Positions 46,883-58,591 of a DNA stretch of 64,000 nt are shown here, piece by piece. The first letter of the stretch is position 1, and each line of letters opens with the position of its first letter. Location: positions 14,375,860-14,439,859 of the forward strand of contig CM061130.1 in assembly GCA_030789695.1 (NCBI GenBank), in the 5' to 3' direction. The stretch comes from Scilla litardierei (Eukaryota > Streptophyta > Magnoliopsida > Asparagales > Asparagaceae). Both the position numbers and the translations under genes were made by a program. The notes below the pieces were generated by a model that ran no database searches, was not told the origin of the DNA, and saw only the letters and a program-made list of their open reading frames with translations.

Positions 46883-47480
46883 TGGGAGTTAATGTTGTGT
46901 TGTACTATTTTTCTCTTAGCTACTGGCTTTTCCCACTGGGTTTTCCATAGCCAAAGGTTTTAACGTGGTAACCACATCAACTCTGGATCCAGAAATATCC
47001 ACCCCTGGTGATATCCACCGATTATGGGAAGTTAAGGAGACTTGTGCTCTTTTTCCTTAGATATTGGTTTTTCCCACATGGTTTTCCATAGCCAAAGGTT
47101 TTAACGAGGCAAGACATCCTAACTTAGGATCCAGAAGTATCCATATCCTCCTGATCAGATACGCTCTTTGAATCCCGAAGCATTCATATACCAAGCTCAC
47201 AATGATGGATGGATAAGGGGAAGTGTTATGAATGTGCTTTTGTAGGCCCATATGGAGCCCACTTGTGTTTAGGGTATCCATCCATTATTTAACATTTTTA
47301 CTACAAATATATGGCTACGGGTTCAGTAGCCGGCACCTTCATAACAATGAATACATTGTCTAGTAGGATTAGGAATTTGTATCCTACTCAAACATTGTAT
47401 CCTACTATTATATAAACTGTTCATATTCCCCTATAAATAAAGGTCTGGTGTCTCCCTAAGGAGATACTTTACAACACGTT
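46883..47480 (+). repeat. Ale/Retrofit-like 3' spacer and LTR
   Basis: Two copies of a 'ttttccatagccaaaggttttaacg'-type block occur at about 46940 and 47080. A purine tract GGATAAGGGGAAG precedes an LTR start TGTTATGAATG at 47224. A TATA box (CCTATAAATAAAGG) lies at about 47440. The LTR end is uncertain, perhaps near 47477 (TACAACA). Confidence 0.6.
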
Positions 47481-49150
47481 ATTAGCGCGCTCTTCTTGTG
47501 AGCGAGGGTCCAGATGTTGTGAAAGCTTTGAAGGACGACGAAGGATTGCCTAAGCACGGAAGAGAAATCAAAACCCCACGTCGGTTCCCTTCGATCTTGA
47601 GGTATATCTAAAAATACAGAATTTTTTATTCATGATCATGATATCTGTCAAATATCGATGCCCTAGATTGAAACGAACACACACACACACACAACAATTT
47701 TTTCCCTTAGAGCGAGCGATGGTCTCTGAACGTGACGAGTGACGAGTGGAAATGCCAGATCACGGAAGTGACGAGTGGAAATGCCAGATCACGGAATTCA
47801 CCCGTTTTTTCTTTTCCTTGAATTTTTTTTACAATTCAAAAAGTGACGAGTGGAAATGTTAGATCACGGATTTCACAATTGTACACAGATATCAAAGCAT
47901 TGGTTTGTGTAACAGCATGTGATTGTTTTAGATTTTCGGGTGTTTTAAGCCATAGAATCCTCAAAATCATGTTATGTGTGATTAGAGCATCTAAGTTCAT
48001 TAACTTAATTGGAAAGAGTCTATATAGGTAACCAACGTTTTTATAATTAAGATAAATTATACCATTTTGACCTTCTTTTTATGCTTCCTTCTCCTCCACA
48101 AACTTCTCCATCGCCTCCTCATCCTCCTCCAACCTACCTCCCTCCTCCCCTCTCCTCATTCTTCCCCACCAAACCATAACCATCATATCCTTCTTTCCTT
48201 TCTTCTTCCTCCAGTCTCATCTTCAAGATACCCCATCCTCCTCTCCCAACCCGGCGCTTCACTTCTCCAACTCCTCCCCTAAAAATGCCTCATCCACCTT
48301 GCCAAACCCACTACCATTTTCTTTTCCTCCTCCTCCTCCTCCTCCTCCTCCTCCTCACCCTCTCTTTACCTCTCCAATCTACACGACATCCTCTTACAAA
48401 CTAATGCATCCACTCTCCATTTCCTCATCCTACTCCTCTAAATAGCCATTGACCTCTCTTTATCTTTCTCTCATCAACATCCTCTTCTCTCTTCCTATTC
48501 AAACTGAACCTTCCTCCAGCCCTAAGCTATCAAATCTCATATCCTCATCCTCTTTTCTTCCTCCTTCACTCTTTCTATAACTTACACTCGTTAAATTTCC
48601 CAACATAAAACACAAAGCAACACTGCTTTATACCTAAAATGAAATGTATTAACTTAGGTGTAACCTAATCTGGTTAGTATTTAACCAGACCCATGTTAAA
48701 TTTTGGATGAAAAATATTAAGGGCTTCTTTTCAAATAAATTAATAAATTTTGGTGACCAAATCACAAGTGACATGATTTAAGAGTTTATTTGGTGACCGC
48801 TATTTTAAAAACCATTTGCTTTTCTAACGAAGGCAGATCAAAAAACATTCAAAGTTAAATATAAGTAATTTTCTCATGCCTCGTTTAGCACTAAGGAATA
48901 TGGTGAAGTTAGGCCTAAGCCCTAACCAAACCTAACAATATGATTGATTTTAAGCTAGGATTGATGGAGATATGTGTTGCCCAAAACGACCCAAACCCCT
49001 TTAAAACCACATCTAAAAACATCTTTTTCAAATGCTACTAGCAACTCTCCAGCTCTAGCTCTGGGCTGTTGTTATTGGCACATAATTCGAAATCTTCTAA
49101 CTTCATTATTGTTGTTTATTCAAAAGCCTCCCAACTTAATTCATATCCTA
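47481..49150. other. Gene-free region with short tandem repeats
   Basis: Three copies of a 28-30 bp unit (GTGACGAGTGGAAATGCCAG) lie at about 47734-47877. A pyrimidine-rich stretch with a (CCT)n run is at 48060-48560. The rest is AT-rich. No recognisable coding sequence. Confidence 0.6.
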
Positions 49151-49158
49151 GTGCTAAA

Positions 49159-49896
49159 TAGGGGTGGACAAAGATCCGATTAAACGATTGAATCCACCCG
49201 ATTCGATCCGAAAAAGTAGATCGGATATCCGATCCGATGAAAGTGACTTGTTATTAATAAGCAGATCCGACCGATCCGTTTGAAACTGATTCGGATTCGG
49301 ATTTTAGTTTTCATCTGACAGAATGTGATCCGATCCGATTAGGTTTTGAGCGGATTGTGTTAGTGTCTAAGTTCATCTGAATATTCGATTCTCAATCCGA
49401 TCCAATTGTTTTTCACTACTACTTAAAAGCCCCTGAATCAATGCATTCATGGCTATTGGTTAAGACGACTAACAAACTCAATTGCATCCTCCTTGAAGGA
49501 GAGCTCTTGGTTGTCAAGCTCATCCTCCTTGAAGTTGATGCCAAACTAGTATGAAGATATTGCAAATAGAGATAGCTTCTTTATGTTATTCTAGCAATTT
49601 GTATTTTGTAAGGATATTTCGTTTCGACATTGGAATTGACTTCAGTGTTTAAAAGTTAAACTTTCAGAATCTAATGAAACGAGTTACAAATTGTGGCATC
49701 AATAACTTTAAATTTTCAATAAAGTTAATATTAATCCGATCCGAATCGTATCCGATCCAAAATTCTAATCATCCGAATTTTCAGATTAATTTTTTTTATT
49801 AGTGGATGCGGATCAGCTTTTTCATCATCCGATTCAATCGGATCGGATGGTGGATTGAGGCATAATCCGATCCGAATATTCGGATGCCCACCCCTA
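49159..49896. mobile_element. Non-autonomous hAT-type element with 8-bp TSD
   Basis: Termini TAGGGGTGG and CCACCCCTA are perfect inverted repeats, flanked by an exact 8-bp direct repeat GTGCTAAA (49151-49158 and 49897-49904). An 8-bp duplication with such termini is typical of hAT elements. The 738-bp interior has many GATCCGATCCGA words near both ends, facing each other, and no transposase. Confidence 0.85.
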
Positions 49897-49904
49897 GTGC
49901 TAAA

Positions 49905-51560
49905 GATGCACGACCTTAGGAATGAATGCTTATGTGTTACTCAAATTTCAATAGAAAATTAATAATTGTAAATAATAATAATTAGAAAACAATTTTCTTT
50001 TTATTTTAATATCAAATTTCAATAAAAGAATGTCTGACCGTAGGAAGAATGTCTGACCGTAGGAATCAGTTGAGTAAACATCACCCTAAAAAGCCAAAAA
50101 CTATGGCCATATCAATAGCCAAAGTGATCAGTTTCTTATCAATAAATGAACATATTAAGAAACTAGTAACCAACGATGCATGAGCAATTGGTACTTAGTG
50201 AATGTATGCTTATGGGTTGATCAAATAAAAGCACATAAGTTGGCATAAATGGTACTTACTGAATATGATACAAAAGTGTACAACGTATGCTAATCAAATT
50301 TTAACAAATAAGTTTGCATAAGCAAAAGTGTTTACATAACAAAGTTGTGGACCACTAAGTATAATCAAAGTGCCATGAAAAATCTAGAAGCATGAATAGC
50401 ATGAAGTAAACATGGCTCAAAATATGTTATCGTTCAAAATAGTGAGTCATGACACTATATGTGTGCGTGTGTTACAATTATTGAAAATAATTTTACCACA
50501 AAATTATATATACTTACAAACTTGCCCCTGCAAAAGTGAATAACTAATCTCAATCATATATTTTTTACAATTTCTTTGTAAATCAAGGAGATGTATAGAG
50601 GTTGGTCTCAATTTGTAATGAGTACCTAAAAATAAAAACTTTTGGTATCTGGTTCTTGCGAAATAGTGTGCGTGCTAACTCCCAAGTATAGGAGGTCGTC
50701 AAGTAGTAAATTTTCCTAGTGAGCCTAGGGTCGAACTCAGGGACAAGTCGTTTATAATCAACAACGGTTGACGGATAGCTTTGGCAATGAGTAAATACCA
50801 CCTTTTGAAGGTGAGAGTTGACAGAATGAATTTTGTGTTAAAATAAAAGTAAATAACAAAAACTAAGGAAAGTGATGGAGAGAACCCAAGGGTGGAGAGC
50901 ATGTGTGTTCATGGGTTCATGATGTTGTAAGGCTTGTGAATCTATCTCGATTAACTACAACCTCTCATCCGGCTATGGACTGAGTGATTGGATGATTTGG
51001 CATTTAATCAAACACTTAGGGTGCAATGAAAGTAGTGAATGATACAAAGACAATAGAACTTGAGTTTAGTGCTAAAGGTTTTCGAACAGGTTTTTCCACA
51101 GGAGATTGCCCAAGACCTTGAGTTTGGGGTCAAGCCCTCAGAGGGCAACTTCTTGAGTTAACCACCCAAGACTAGAATGTTCCTCTCTTGTTTGTCTGTG
51201 TGGCATGTATTGTACATTTTGGAGTGTAGATTCCCCTTGGGGTCTGGGCTTCATATGTATTTTGTTTTTTTAATTTCCTCATGTATTCTTCGGGTATCTC
51301 TCAGACGTACATTTTTGCAATGCACGTGCGTGCGCACACACACATACATTGTGACTCTGTGATATCTTGTATTGAAGCATGAATATTATTATTTTATTAT
51401 CTATTGTCTGTATTGTCCTAGCATTCACAGTGACCTGTAGGATTTGAATTACCACATCATGCTAGGTGTATTTAGAGCCAAGGGGTCAAATCCTTTGATT
51501 TGAATAGGCTGCGTCCTTGTCACCTTCCATCCTCTACAAGCACTTGGGAAAGTTTCATAT
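49905..51560. other. AT-rich debris, part resembling an inverted Gypsy leader
   Basis: No gene. The minus strand around 50665-50760 (TGAGTTCGACCCTAGG, then CTTGACGACCTCC) resembles LTR or leader sequence of Athila-type elements in decay. Direct repeat TCTGACCGTAGGAA occurs at 50032 and 50052. Confidence 0.35.
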
Positions 51561-51658
51561 TTCCCAAGTATTTTAGATAATGGGGGCGTGACACGCTTGG
51601 TCCATCATCCATCTCGTCATCAACATGTGCGTGGTGTTTGGATGCGATCATCAGTAAG

Positions 51659-51964
51659 TCATGTCTCAATGGTGGTACCTATAGGAGAGGAGGAACTAAT
51701 ATCAAAATGTAGAAAGGGTTGTTCAGATGTAGTACCTCCAGTAATGCAGGTGGCCGAAGATGCGTTAAACTCAGCAGCTTTGTCCAAGTATTTCCAAGCT
51801 GTGTCAGGCGGCATATCAAAAAATTTGCCAACATTCATCTGTTCCATGAGCTTCTGCATGTCCACTTGCAGTCCATCAAAGAAGAAACGAATGACGATGT
51901 GTGCGTTAATCTCATGCCACGACAATCCAAGCACTAATGTGTTGAACCTCCCCAAGATTGACAA
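51659..51964 (-). pseudogene. Gypsy (Athila-type) gag capsid fragment
   Basis: The minus-strand 101-residue frame (SWHEINAHIVIRFFFDGL, then GKFFDMPPDTAWKYLDKAA) matches the pattern of the plant Gypsy capsid region. It is preceded on the minus strand by a shifted piece (QTDGETFCQSW) of the same protein. It ends at a TGA soon after, with no pol following. Confidence 0.6.
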
Positions 51965-52301
51965 AAGGTCTCTCCATCAGTTTGGGTGAAGCCAACGGCC
52001 AAATCTCCTGGTGTTTGGTGCCGCTCTTTCTGGTCCCCAATTTTGTATGTGGTGTCTCCTCCACCAAGCTGTGGAGGACTGGTAGAGGTGTGTACTATGC
52101 TGATTGGGTCCTCCTAGTGCTTCCCATTATGTACTGTAGGCTCAATTATCAGATCCCAAGCATAATGTTCAAGTTGCCCTTGTGATTAGGAGATTTGACT
52201 CAAATTTAGGGCAATCTGTGTAAGTTGGGCATCGATCGTTGTGGTGGGGGATGGAGAAATCGTTTGGCCTTGGGGTTAAAAGATAATTCTCTTATAAAAA
52301 T

Positions 52302-52583
52302 TCAAGCCTTGATTTCTCTGGTGGAGGTGGGGCATATATGTTTGGGGATATTGATGGGCGGGTCACGATACAAGTTGTAGTCATATGAATGTGTGTTGTA
52401 GGGGTGGGCATTGTATTGGCATTGGGTGGACATGTGCCCTTGCATCCCACAGATTTGACATATCACTGCAACATGCAGAAAATTGGTATATCCTCTTATT
52501 TGAGCACTGTGTGGCGTTGAGGCATCGAAGTTTGGCACGGTGTTGTAGCAAGGTGTTGTTATAGCACATACGGGTTGATCCAC
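52302..52583 (-). pseudogene. Gag zinc-knuckle fragment
   Basis: Minus-strand frame with an exact CX2CX4HX4C knuckle, CQICGMQGHMSTQC, followed by a Tyr/Asn/Pro-rich tail like those in Athila-type Gag. It lies upstream of the capsid piece on the minus strand, which is the reverse of normal Gag order. Confidence 0.55.
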
Positions 52584-53279
52584 ATGTAGCTTGTCTGACT
52601 GAGTACTAGCCGCTCATAGGTTATGGTTAGCTACGTGAGTATTTTATAAAAGGGTGAATAAAGATAAAAGAAAAGCTTTTGGGCTAGGTATCCACTTTAC
52701 TGTAGGTTGAATATGGAAATGAACTCATTATCTAGCTATCGAATTAATCCTAGGGTGAGGTTGTCGCACTTAGTGTTAATACCTTCCCCCCACTATCATG
52801 ATACGCCAACTGTCGTTGGTCATCGACACACGACAGGTGCATGATGCACAACAATATTCCCCAACCTTCATTCACACCACTGTCGTGGATAGAAATCTGG
52901 TCATCACTTGGAGGCTCTAATCTAGACCCAACCATCGTTGCCGACATAGATATTGTTTATTGAAAATAAATTGTCTAAAGCGAAACCCTAATTTGACAAT
53001 TCGAAGGCTAAACAAAATAGTTTAATCTATATTCAAACCATAGTAGGGTTCAACCCACGCCCTAGATAAAATCTACTTACTCATGGAGATAGACATTAAA
53101 AGATTCATCATGGAAAACATTGCACAAGAGATAGCTCAAGAAAAAGAATAAAAATAAAGCAAAAGAAAAGAATACTTATCTCATAAAGTTGCAATCCAAG
53201 AGTCTTCAATGATACAAGCTTGCTCCCAAAATAACCTCTAACCTAGAACCTAACAATGGAGGCTCAAAGCCCCCCAATA

Positions 53280-53928
53280 ATCCCCTTTCAATTCATGTAC
53301 AAATCAAGTATTTATACCCCTCAAAAAAATTGGGCTAAAATTCGACCTAGATTCGCAGAAAAATTCAGTCACACGATCGTGTGACAACTCACAAGGTCGT
53401 GTGACAACTCACACAGTCGTATGAATGGTCGTGTGCACAAATTTAGCACTGCAACCTCGCTTCCAGAAAATGTATAAAATCTCATCGAGCATAAAAAATT
53501 ACCATGAAAATTACCATAAAGTCATGAGCAGATCTTCAATCTTTGCAAGGTTATGTGCTCTTCCTTTGGCTTTAGAGAGACACTGTCATGTGGATCCACC
53601 ACACGGCCGTGTAACTATAGATTTCAGAATAGCCTTTCTGTCGTTTTAGCTTCTTCAGTGACCCAGTCTTGTGATGCTCATACACGACCATGTCAAGCCT
53701 TCTTCAGCTCTTCACCAAACGGCCCACACAACGACGTGCACAGTCGTGTGGGGTCTTCATTTGTGCCACCTGACACGGTTGTGTGTGGTAGCACATAGGA
53801 CCATGTGCTCCATCTCTTTGGCTGTTTGGGTTGTGTTCTTGCACACGACCATGTGAACTAACACACACGATCGTGTAGGGCCAAATTCTCACAAATCTTC
53901 TTTATTTTCATTCATTCGCATTGCCTCA

Positions 53929-53991
<63 letters not shown>

Positions 53992-54150
53992 CCCCCCTCC
54001 TCTCTTCACTTCTTGACTCTAATTGGCTCCAATTAGCTTGATGTTGACCTGAAATGCATATAAACGCCCAAATGGAAATAGAGTAGCTTGATTTCATATA
54101 ATGTAATGCATGAATAACTCCTACTCAAAACTTGTAAAATATTCACTCAT
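53280..54150 (-). repeat. Decayed Athila-type LTR with ACACGATCGTGT palindromes
   Basis: The minus strand begins TGATGAGTGAATATTT (about 54150), a typical Athila LTR start. It passes through (CT)n and carries at least ten ACACGATCGTGT-type sites (53364-53880). A TATA-like GTATAAATAC follows near 53311. The order of palindromes then TATA matches the intact Athila LTR of this window, but the palindrome is different. Confidence 0.55.
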
Positions 54151-54704
54151 CAGTTTTATTGGAAAATCCTCGGTTGTTGAGGTCCTCTTGTTGCAGGGGT
54201 GTGATTGGAAGATCATCACTCAGTGAGATGGTTGTATAAGTCCTCTTATATGGAGGCAAGACAAATTCCTTAGGTTTGATGCAAGTGTAATCTTCTCCTT
54301 GTGATATTGATTAGCAGAACTCCAAGCGCTGCTTGGGATTGGACTAAACCAAGGGTTTGTGTGAACCAGTATAAACCATGTGTCTTCGCATTGCTCTGTG
54401 TGACTCTTGGGCCTTTATTTTATACTTGCAAATTGTGTTTATTTTTCGCTTCTTATATACTTGCAAGTTGAGATTGTGTTGATTAAGAATCAAGTTAGGT
54501 AACACTAAATGATTTCTTAGGCGAAAACTTGAAGAATTATTTTTAAGTTAAGATTTTATTTGATAACACCATTCATCCCCCATCTAGTGTTTCACTTTCC
54601 ATCTACAGGAGATCCCAACAATTTGTTGGTTTTTGTCTTATTTTGCATGGAAAAGCAAGTGTTAGCTTACCAAAGTGGCATGTGTTTGTCTTTGTGCTAG
54701 TTTA

Positions 54705-54772
<68 letters not shown>

Positions 54773-55506
54773 CCTCCCCTCTCTTCACTTCTTGACTCTA
54801 ATTGGCTCCAATTAGCTTGATGTTGACCTGAAATGCATATAAACGCCCAAATGGAAATAGAGTAGCATGATTTCATATAATGTAATGCATGAATAACTCC
54901 TACTCAAAACTTGTAAAATATTCACTCATCAGTTTTATTGGAAAATCCTCGGTTGTTGAGGTCCTCTTGTTGCAGGGGTGTGATTGGAAGATCATCACTC
55001 AGTGAGATGGTTGTATAAGTCCTCTTATATGGAGGCAAGACAAAGTCCTTAGGTTTGATGCTAGTGTAATCTTCTCCTTGTGATATTGATTAGCAGAACT
55101 CCAAGCGCTGCTTGGGATTGGACTAAACCAAGGGTTTGTGTGAACCAGTATAAACCATGTGTCTTCGCATTGCTCTGTGTGACTCTTGGGCCTTTTTTAT
55201 ACTTGCAAATTGTGTTTATTTTTCGCTTCTTATATACTTGCAAGTTGAGATTGTGTTGATTAAGAATCAAGTTAAGTAACACTAAATGATTTCTTAGGCG
55301 AAAACTTGAAGAATTATTTTTAAGTTAAGATTTTATTTGATAACACCATTCATCCCCCATCTAGTGTTTCACTTTCCATCTACAGGAGATCCCAACAATT
55401 TGTTAGTTTTTGTCTTATTTTGCATGGAAAAGCAAGTGTTAGCTTACCAAAGTGGCATGTGTTGGTCTTTGTGCTAGTTTAGTTCTCTCTCTCGCTCGCT
55501 CTCTCG

Positions 55507-55558
<52 letters not shown>

Positions 55559-56256
55559 ACTTCTTGACTCTAATTGGCTCCGATTAGCTTGATGTTGACC
55601 TGAAATGCATATAAACGCCCAAATGGAAATAGAGTAGCTTGATTTCATATAATGTAATGCATGAATAACTCCTACTCAAAACTTGTAAAATATTCACTCA
55701 TAAGTTTTATTGGAAAATCCTCGGTTGTTGAGGTCCTCTTGTTGCAGGGGTGTGATTGGAAGATCATCACTCAGTGAGATGGTTGTATAAGTCCTCTTAT
55801 ATGGAGGCAAGACAAATTCCTTAGGTTTGATGCAAGTGTAATCTTCTCCTTGTGATATTGATTAGCAGAACTCCAAGCGCTGCTTGGGATTGGACTAAAC
55901 CAAGGGTTTGTGTGAACCAGTATAAACCATGTGCCTTCGAATTGCTCTTTGTGACTCTTGGGCCTTTATTTTATACTTGCAAATTGTGCTTATTTTTCGT
56001 TTCTTATATACTTGCAAGTTGAGATTGTGTTGATTAAGAATCAAGTTAGGTAACACTAAATGATTTCTTAGGCGAAAACTTGAAGAATTATTTTTTAGTT
56101 AAGATTTTATTTGATAATATTATTCATCCCCCCTCCCGTGTTTCATTTCCATCTACAAGAGATCCCAACGAACTGTTTTGTATTATTTTGCATGGAAAAG
56201 CAAGTGTTAGCTTACCCAAAGTGGCATGTGTTGGTCTTTGTGCTAGTTTAGTTTCT
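53927..56256. repeat. Three tandem copies of a 775-bp unit with (CT)n junctions
   Basis: CTTCACTTCTTGACTC recurs at 54004, 54783 and 55555, periods of 779 and 772 bp. Each unit ends GTGCTAGTTTAGTT, and units 2 and 3 begin with (CT)n of 60-70 bp. The unit contains the Athila-type LTR start and a Sirevirus-type LTR end (CATTCATCCCCCATCTAG to GATCCCAACA). Units differ at only a few percent of sites, so the duplication is recent. Confidence 0.88.
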
Positions 56257-57481
56257 TGGCTTTTGTTTATGTTTGCTTGACCTAGTTAGTGTTCACTCCC
56301 ATTGTTAGGGCATGCGTTGGTTTCTGTTTGGTTTGCTCAAAAAAGCAAGCGTTCGCAACGCGTATTAGGGCACACTATGATTTTTGATATGACCCGTTCG
56401 TTTGTATTTTAGGTTGCCTACCCTCTAGATGTGCTTGGATAAGCAGGTGATAAAGGTGATTGCACCTACTAGACATGCTTTCTTACAGGAGATGGTTGAC
56501 CTAAAATATAAGTTTACTTCGATGCCCAAGCATGGTGAGCATCGAAGTGAGAGATAATTATTTTGACTAGTTGTTCTTAAGCTTGGTCTTAGGGGATGGA
56601 GGCTCACATATACGTCTCTTACGGTCTCAGCTTGTTGGGGCGGGTATTTGGCCCAATCCAATGGGTATACGGTTGGATTGTGGGCAAAAGGCACAATGGA
56701 AGGTGCGAACAGGAGATTTTGAGCTTGCTTAGCTCTAGCCAATGTGGACATGACAAATCAACCTAAAACAGAATTAGGTTCTAAGAAGAAAGGATGTAAT
56801 GGTTTTGCATCATGATTACGTGAAATCACCATAACGTTTGGTTATATAAAGAAGTATATATACATGGAAGTATGTGAATTTAAATTACGCATATATACTT
56901 ACGTTTGGTTATATAAAGAAGTATATATACTCCCGACACCAATATCCTAACAATTGGTCAGCCTTGCTGGTTTGCTCCAGGTAAGTTGGGCTAACCGAGG
57001 ATCTATACATCAATCAATAACATGTTCATCTAGCAGCCTCATCGCATGAGAGCCCCACATTTCTCCGACTCACGCCGGAGCACCATCAATGCCACAACGT
57101 GGTTGCGGGGTCTGGACTTCGGCCTGGCCGACCTGTGCACGGGGCTCAACCCCGGTGAGAAGGCACGCCACATTCTCTACTGGACACCCGCATAACCGTA
57201 TTGGGCTTCAACAGAACATTGCAATATAATCCGATGGTTTCACAAATCCATGAACGAGATCAACTTGCAGCGCACTTCACCTATAGATAAAGAATACCAA
57301 CTCCAAATAAGACTGCAGCTCCCCAATCAAACCGTCCCCCCTCCCTCCCCCCCTCGCTCACCCACGGCATCTTCACCATATTAATCTTCCATTAAACCAA
57401 GAAAACCAAGAAGAGAGAAACTAATTAACCTGTAGATTAGCAGCGTTGTCTTCTGGATCTCCGTCAAATTTCACAAATCCA
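56257..57481. other. Intergenic region upstream of the host gene
   Basis: The segment ACGTTTGGTTATATAAAG is repeated at 56836 and 56902, a 66-bp duplication. A short in-frame stretch near 57090-57190 has no clear family. A C-rich run (about 57330-57360) and a purine-rich run (57400-57420) lie within 150 bp of the gene start and may belong to its 5' leader. Confidence 0.4.
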
Positions 57482-58591
57482 ATGGAGTCCAACGAAGGGT
57501 TCGGGTTCTACGTCGGGCATTCAACCACAGACATCTTTTTCTACGACGAAAGCAACCCCATCCTGCCCCCGGGACATGCTTTACCTCGGGCTCGTCTTGG
57601 CTACTTCAAATGGCGCCACTCCACGGGACAACTCCGCTACCCCATCCTGCCAGCCAACGTCCTCTCCCGAGTCACCATCCACGCTTCTTGCGAGGGGCTC
57701 ATCGCCTGCCGCTGCGACGACACCTCCATGTACCACGTAGGCAACCCCTTCATTACTGACGCCGCCAGATACTACTTCATTCCCCGCTACTACGACCTCC
57801 CTGTTTCCCCGACCTTTCATTATCCCGCCGAGACCCACGTCGTCCTCGCCGTCGTCCCCCCCACCGCCTTTCTTGTCTTCTGCGCTCGCAAAAGGGACAA
57901 CGTCTACACCTTCGAGACATTCAACTCCGCCTCCAACCGTTGGGAGTCCCACGAGTCAAGAGTCGACCTGCGGTTCGACGCGAGGATCGTGCCCAACAGC
58001 GGGGCTTCTTGCGGCAGAGGTGCGTATTGGATTCTCTGTAATTCGACCCGTGCTCCGACCCACGTGGTCAGGTTCACCTTCAGAGACGGCCACCAGCCGC
58101 CGTCCTCGTCGGAGGCATCTTTCTTGAAACTGCCGCCTGGGCTTCGCGGTCAGGAGAGAATGCGGTTGGGCAGGGCTATGGGAGGCCTGTGCCTGGTTGT
58201 TGTCAATGAGGACACTTCCACGGTCGAGATCTTCACCCTGAACGAGCATGCTTTGCAGAGATTCGAGCTGTTCAACGTGGTAGTACTTGCTGACGGTGCG
58301 GCACCGAATAGGGATGGTTGGGTCGCAAGCTGGAGGCAGGAGGACAGGACCATCATCTGCCGAGAGATGCCGAGGCCAATGCGATTCGAAAGCTTCAAGG
58401 TGGAGCTGCTGTTATGGGTGCAGGGGCGGGTGCTGCTGTTGGAGAACAGCGCCATCGATCCACACAATTACCGGCTGACGGTGTTCCCCCATAACATGCA
58501 CTCTTCGATCACCGATGGTCGTCCCTATGTCTTCAAAGATTCCCTGCCAACAGATTTCTTAGGTGTGGCAGCAATCCGTATGCGCGTGTAA
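57482..58591 (+). CDS. F-box-associated-domain-like protein without F-box
   Basis: A single uninterrupted frame of 369 residues from MESNEGFGFY. I chose this ATG because the frame upstream has no earlier ATG, only a TTG at 57446. Motifs resemble plant F-box-associated beta-propeller regions: CEGLIACRCDD and HVGNPFIT near residues 80-105, YTFETFNSASNRWESHE near 155, GAYWILCNSTRA near 193, and CLVVVNEDTSTVEIFTL near 245. The usual N-terminal F-box helices, which bind SKP1 in SCF ubiquitin ligases, are not seen. The protein could be a truncated F-box paralogue or a stand-alone propeller. Codons are strongly GC-ending, unlike the surrounding AT-rich DNA. It is the only likely host gene here. The intact frame argues it is functional or recently so. 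Confidence 0.75.
   Translation: MESNEGFGFYVGHSTTDIFFYDESNPILPPGHALPRARLGYFKWRHSTGQLRYPILPANVLSRVTIHASCEGLIACRCDDTSMYHVGNPFITDAARYYFIPRYYDLPVSPTFHYPAETHVVLAVVPPTAFLVFCARKRDNVYTFETFNSASNRWESHESRVDLRFDARIVPNSGASCGRGAYWILCNSTRAPTHVVRFTFRDGHQPPSSSEASFLKLPPGLRGQERMRLGRAMGGLCLVVVNEDTSTVEIFTLNEHALQRFELFNVVVLADGAAPNRDGWVASWRQEDRTIICREMPRPMRFESFKVELLLWVQGRVLLLENSAIDPHNYRLTVFPHNMHSSITDGRPYVFKDSLPTDFLGVAAIRMRV

Noticed and set aside
52302..52583. Zinc-knuckle frame as a host CCHC protein
   Set aside because: Short, next to a Gypsy capsid fragment and with an Athila-like Tyr/Asn/Pro tail. Retrotransposon origin is simpler.
57090..57195. Short stretch reading LDFGLADLC, like a kinase DFG motif
   Set aside because: No other kinase motif nearby and a stop soon after. 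Chance resemblance is more likely.
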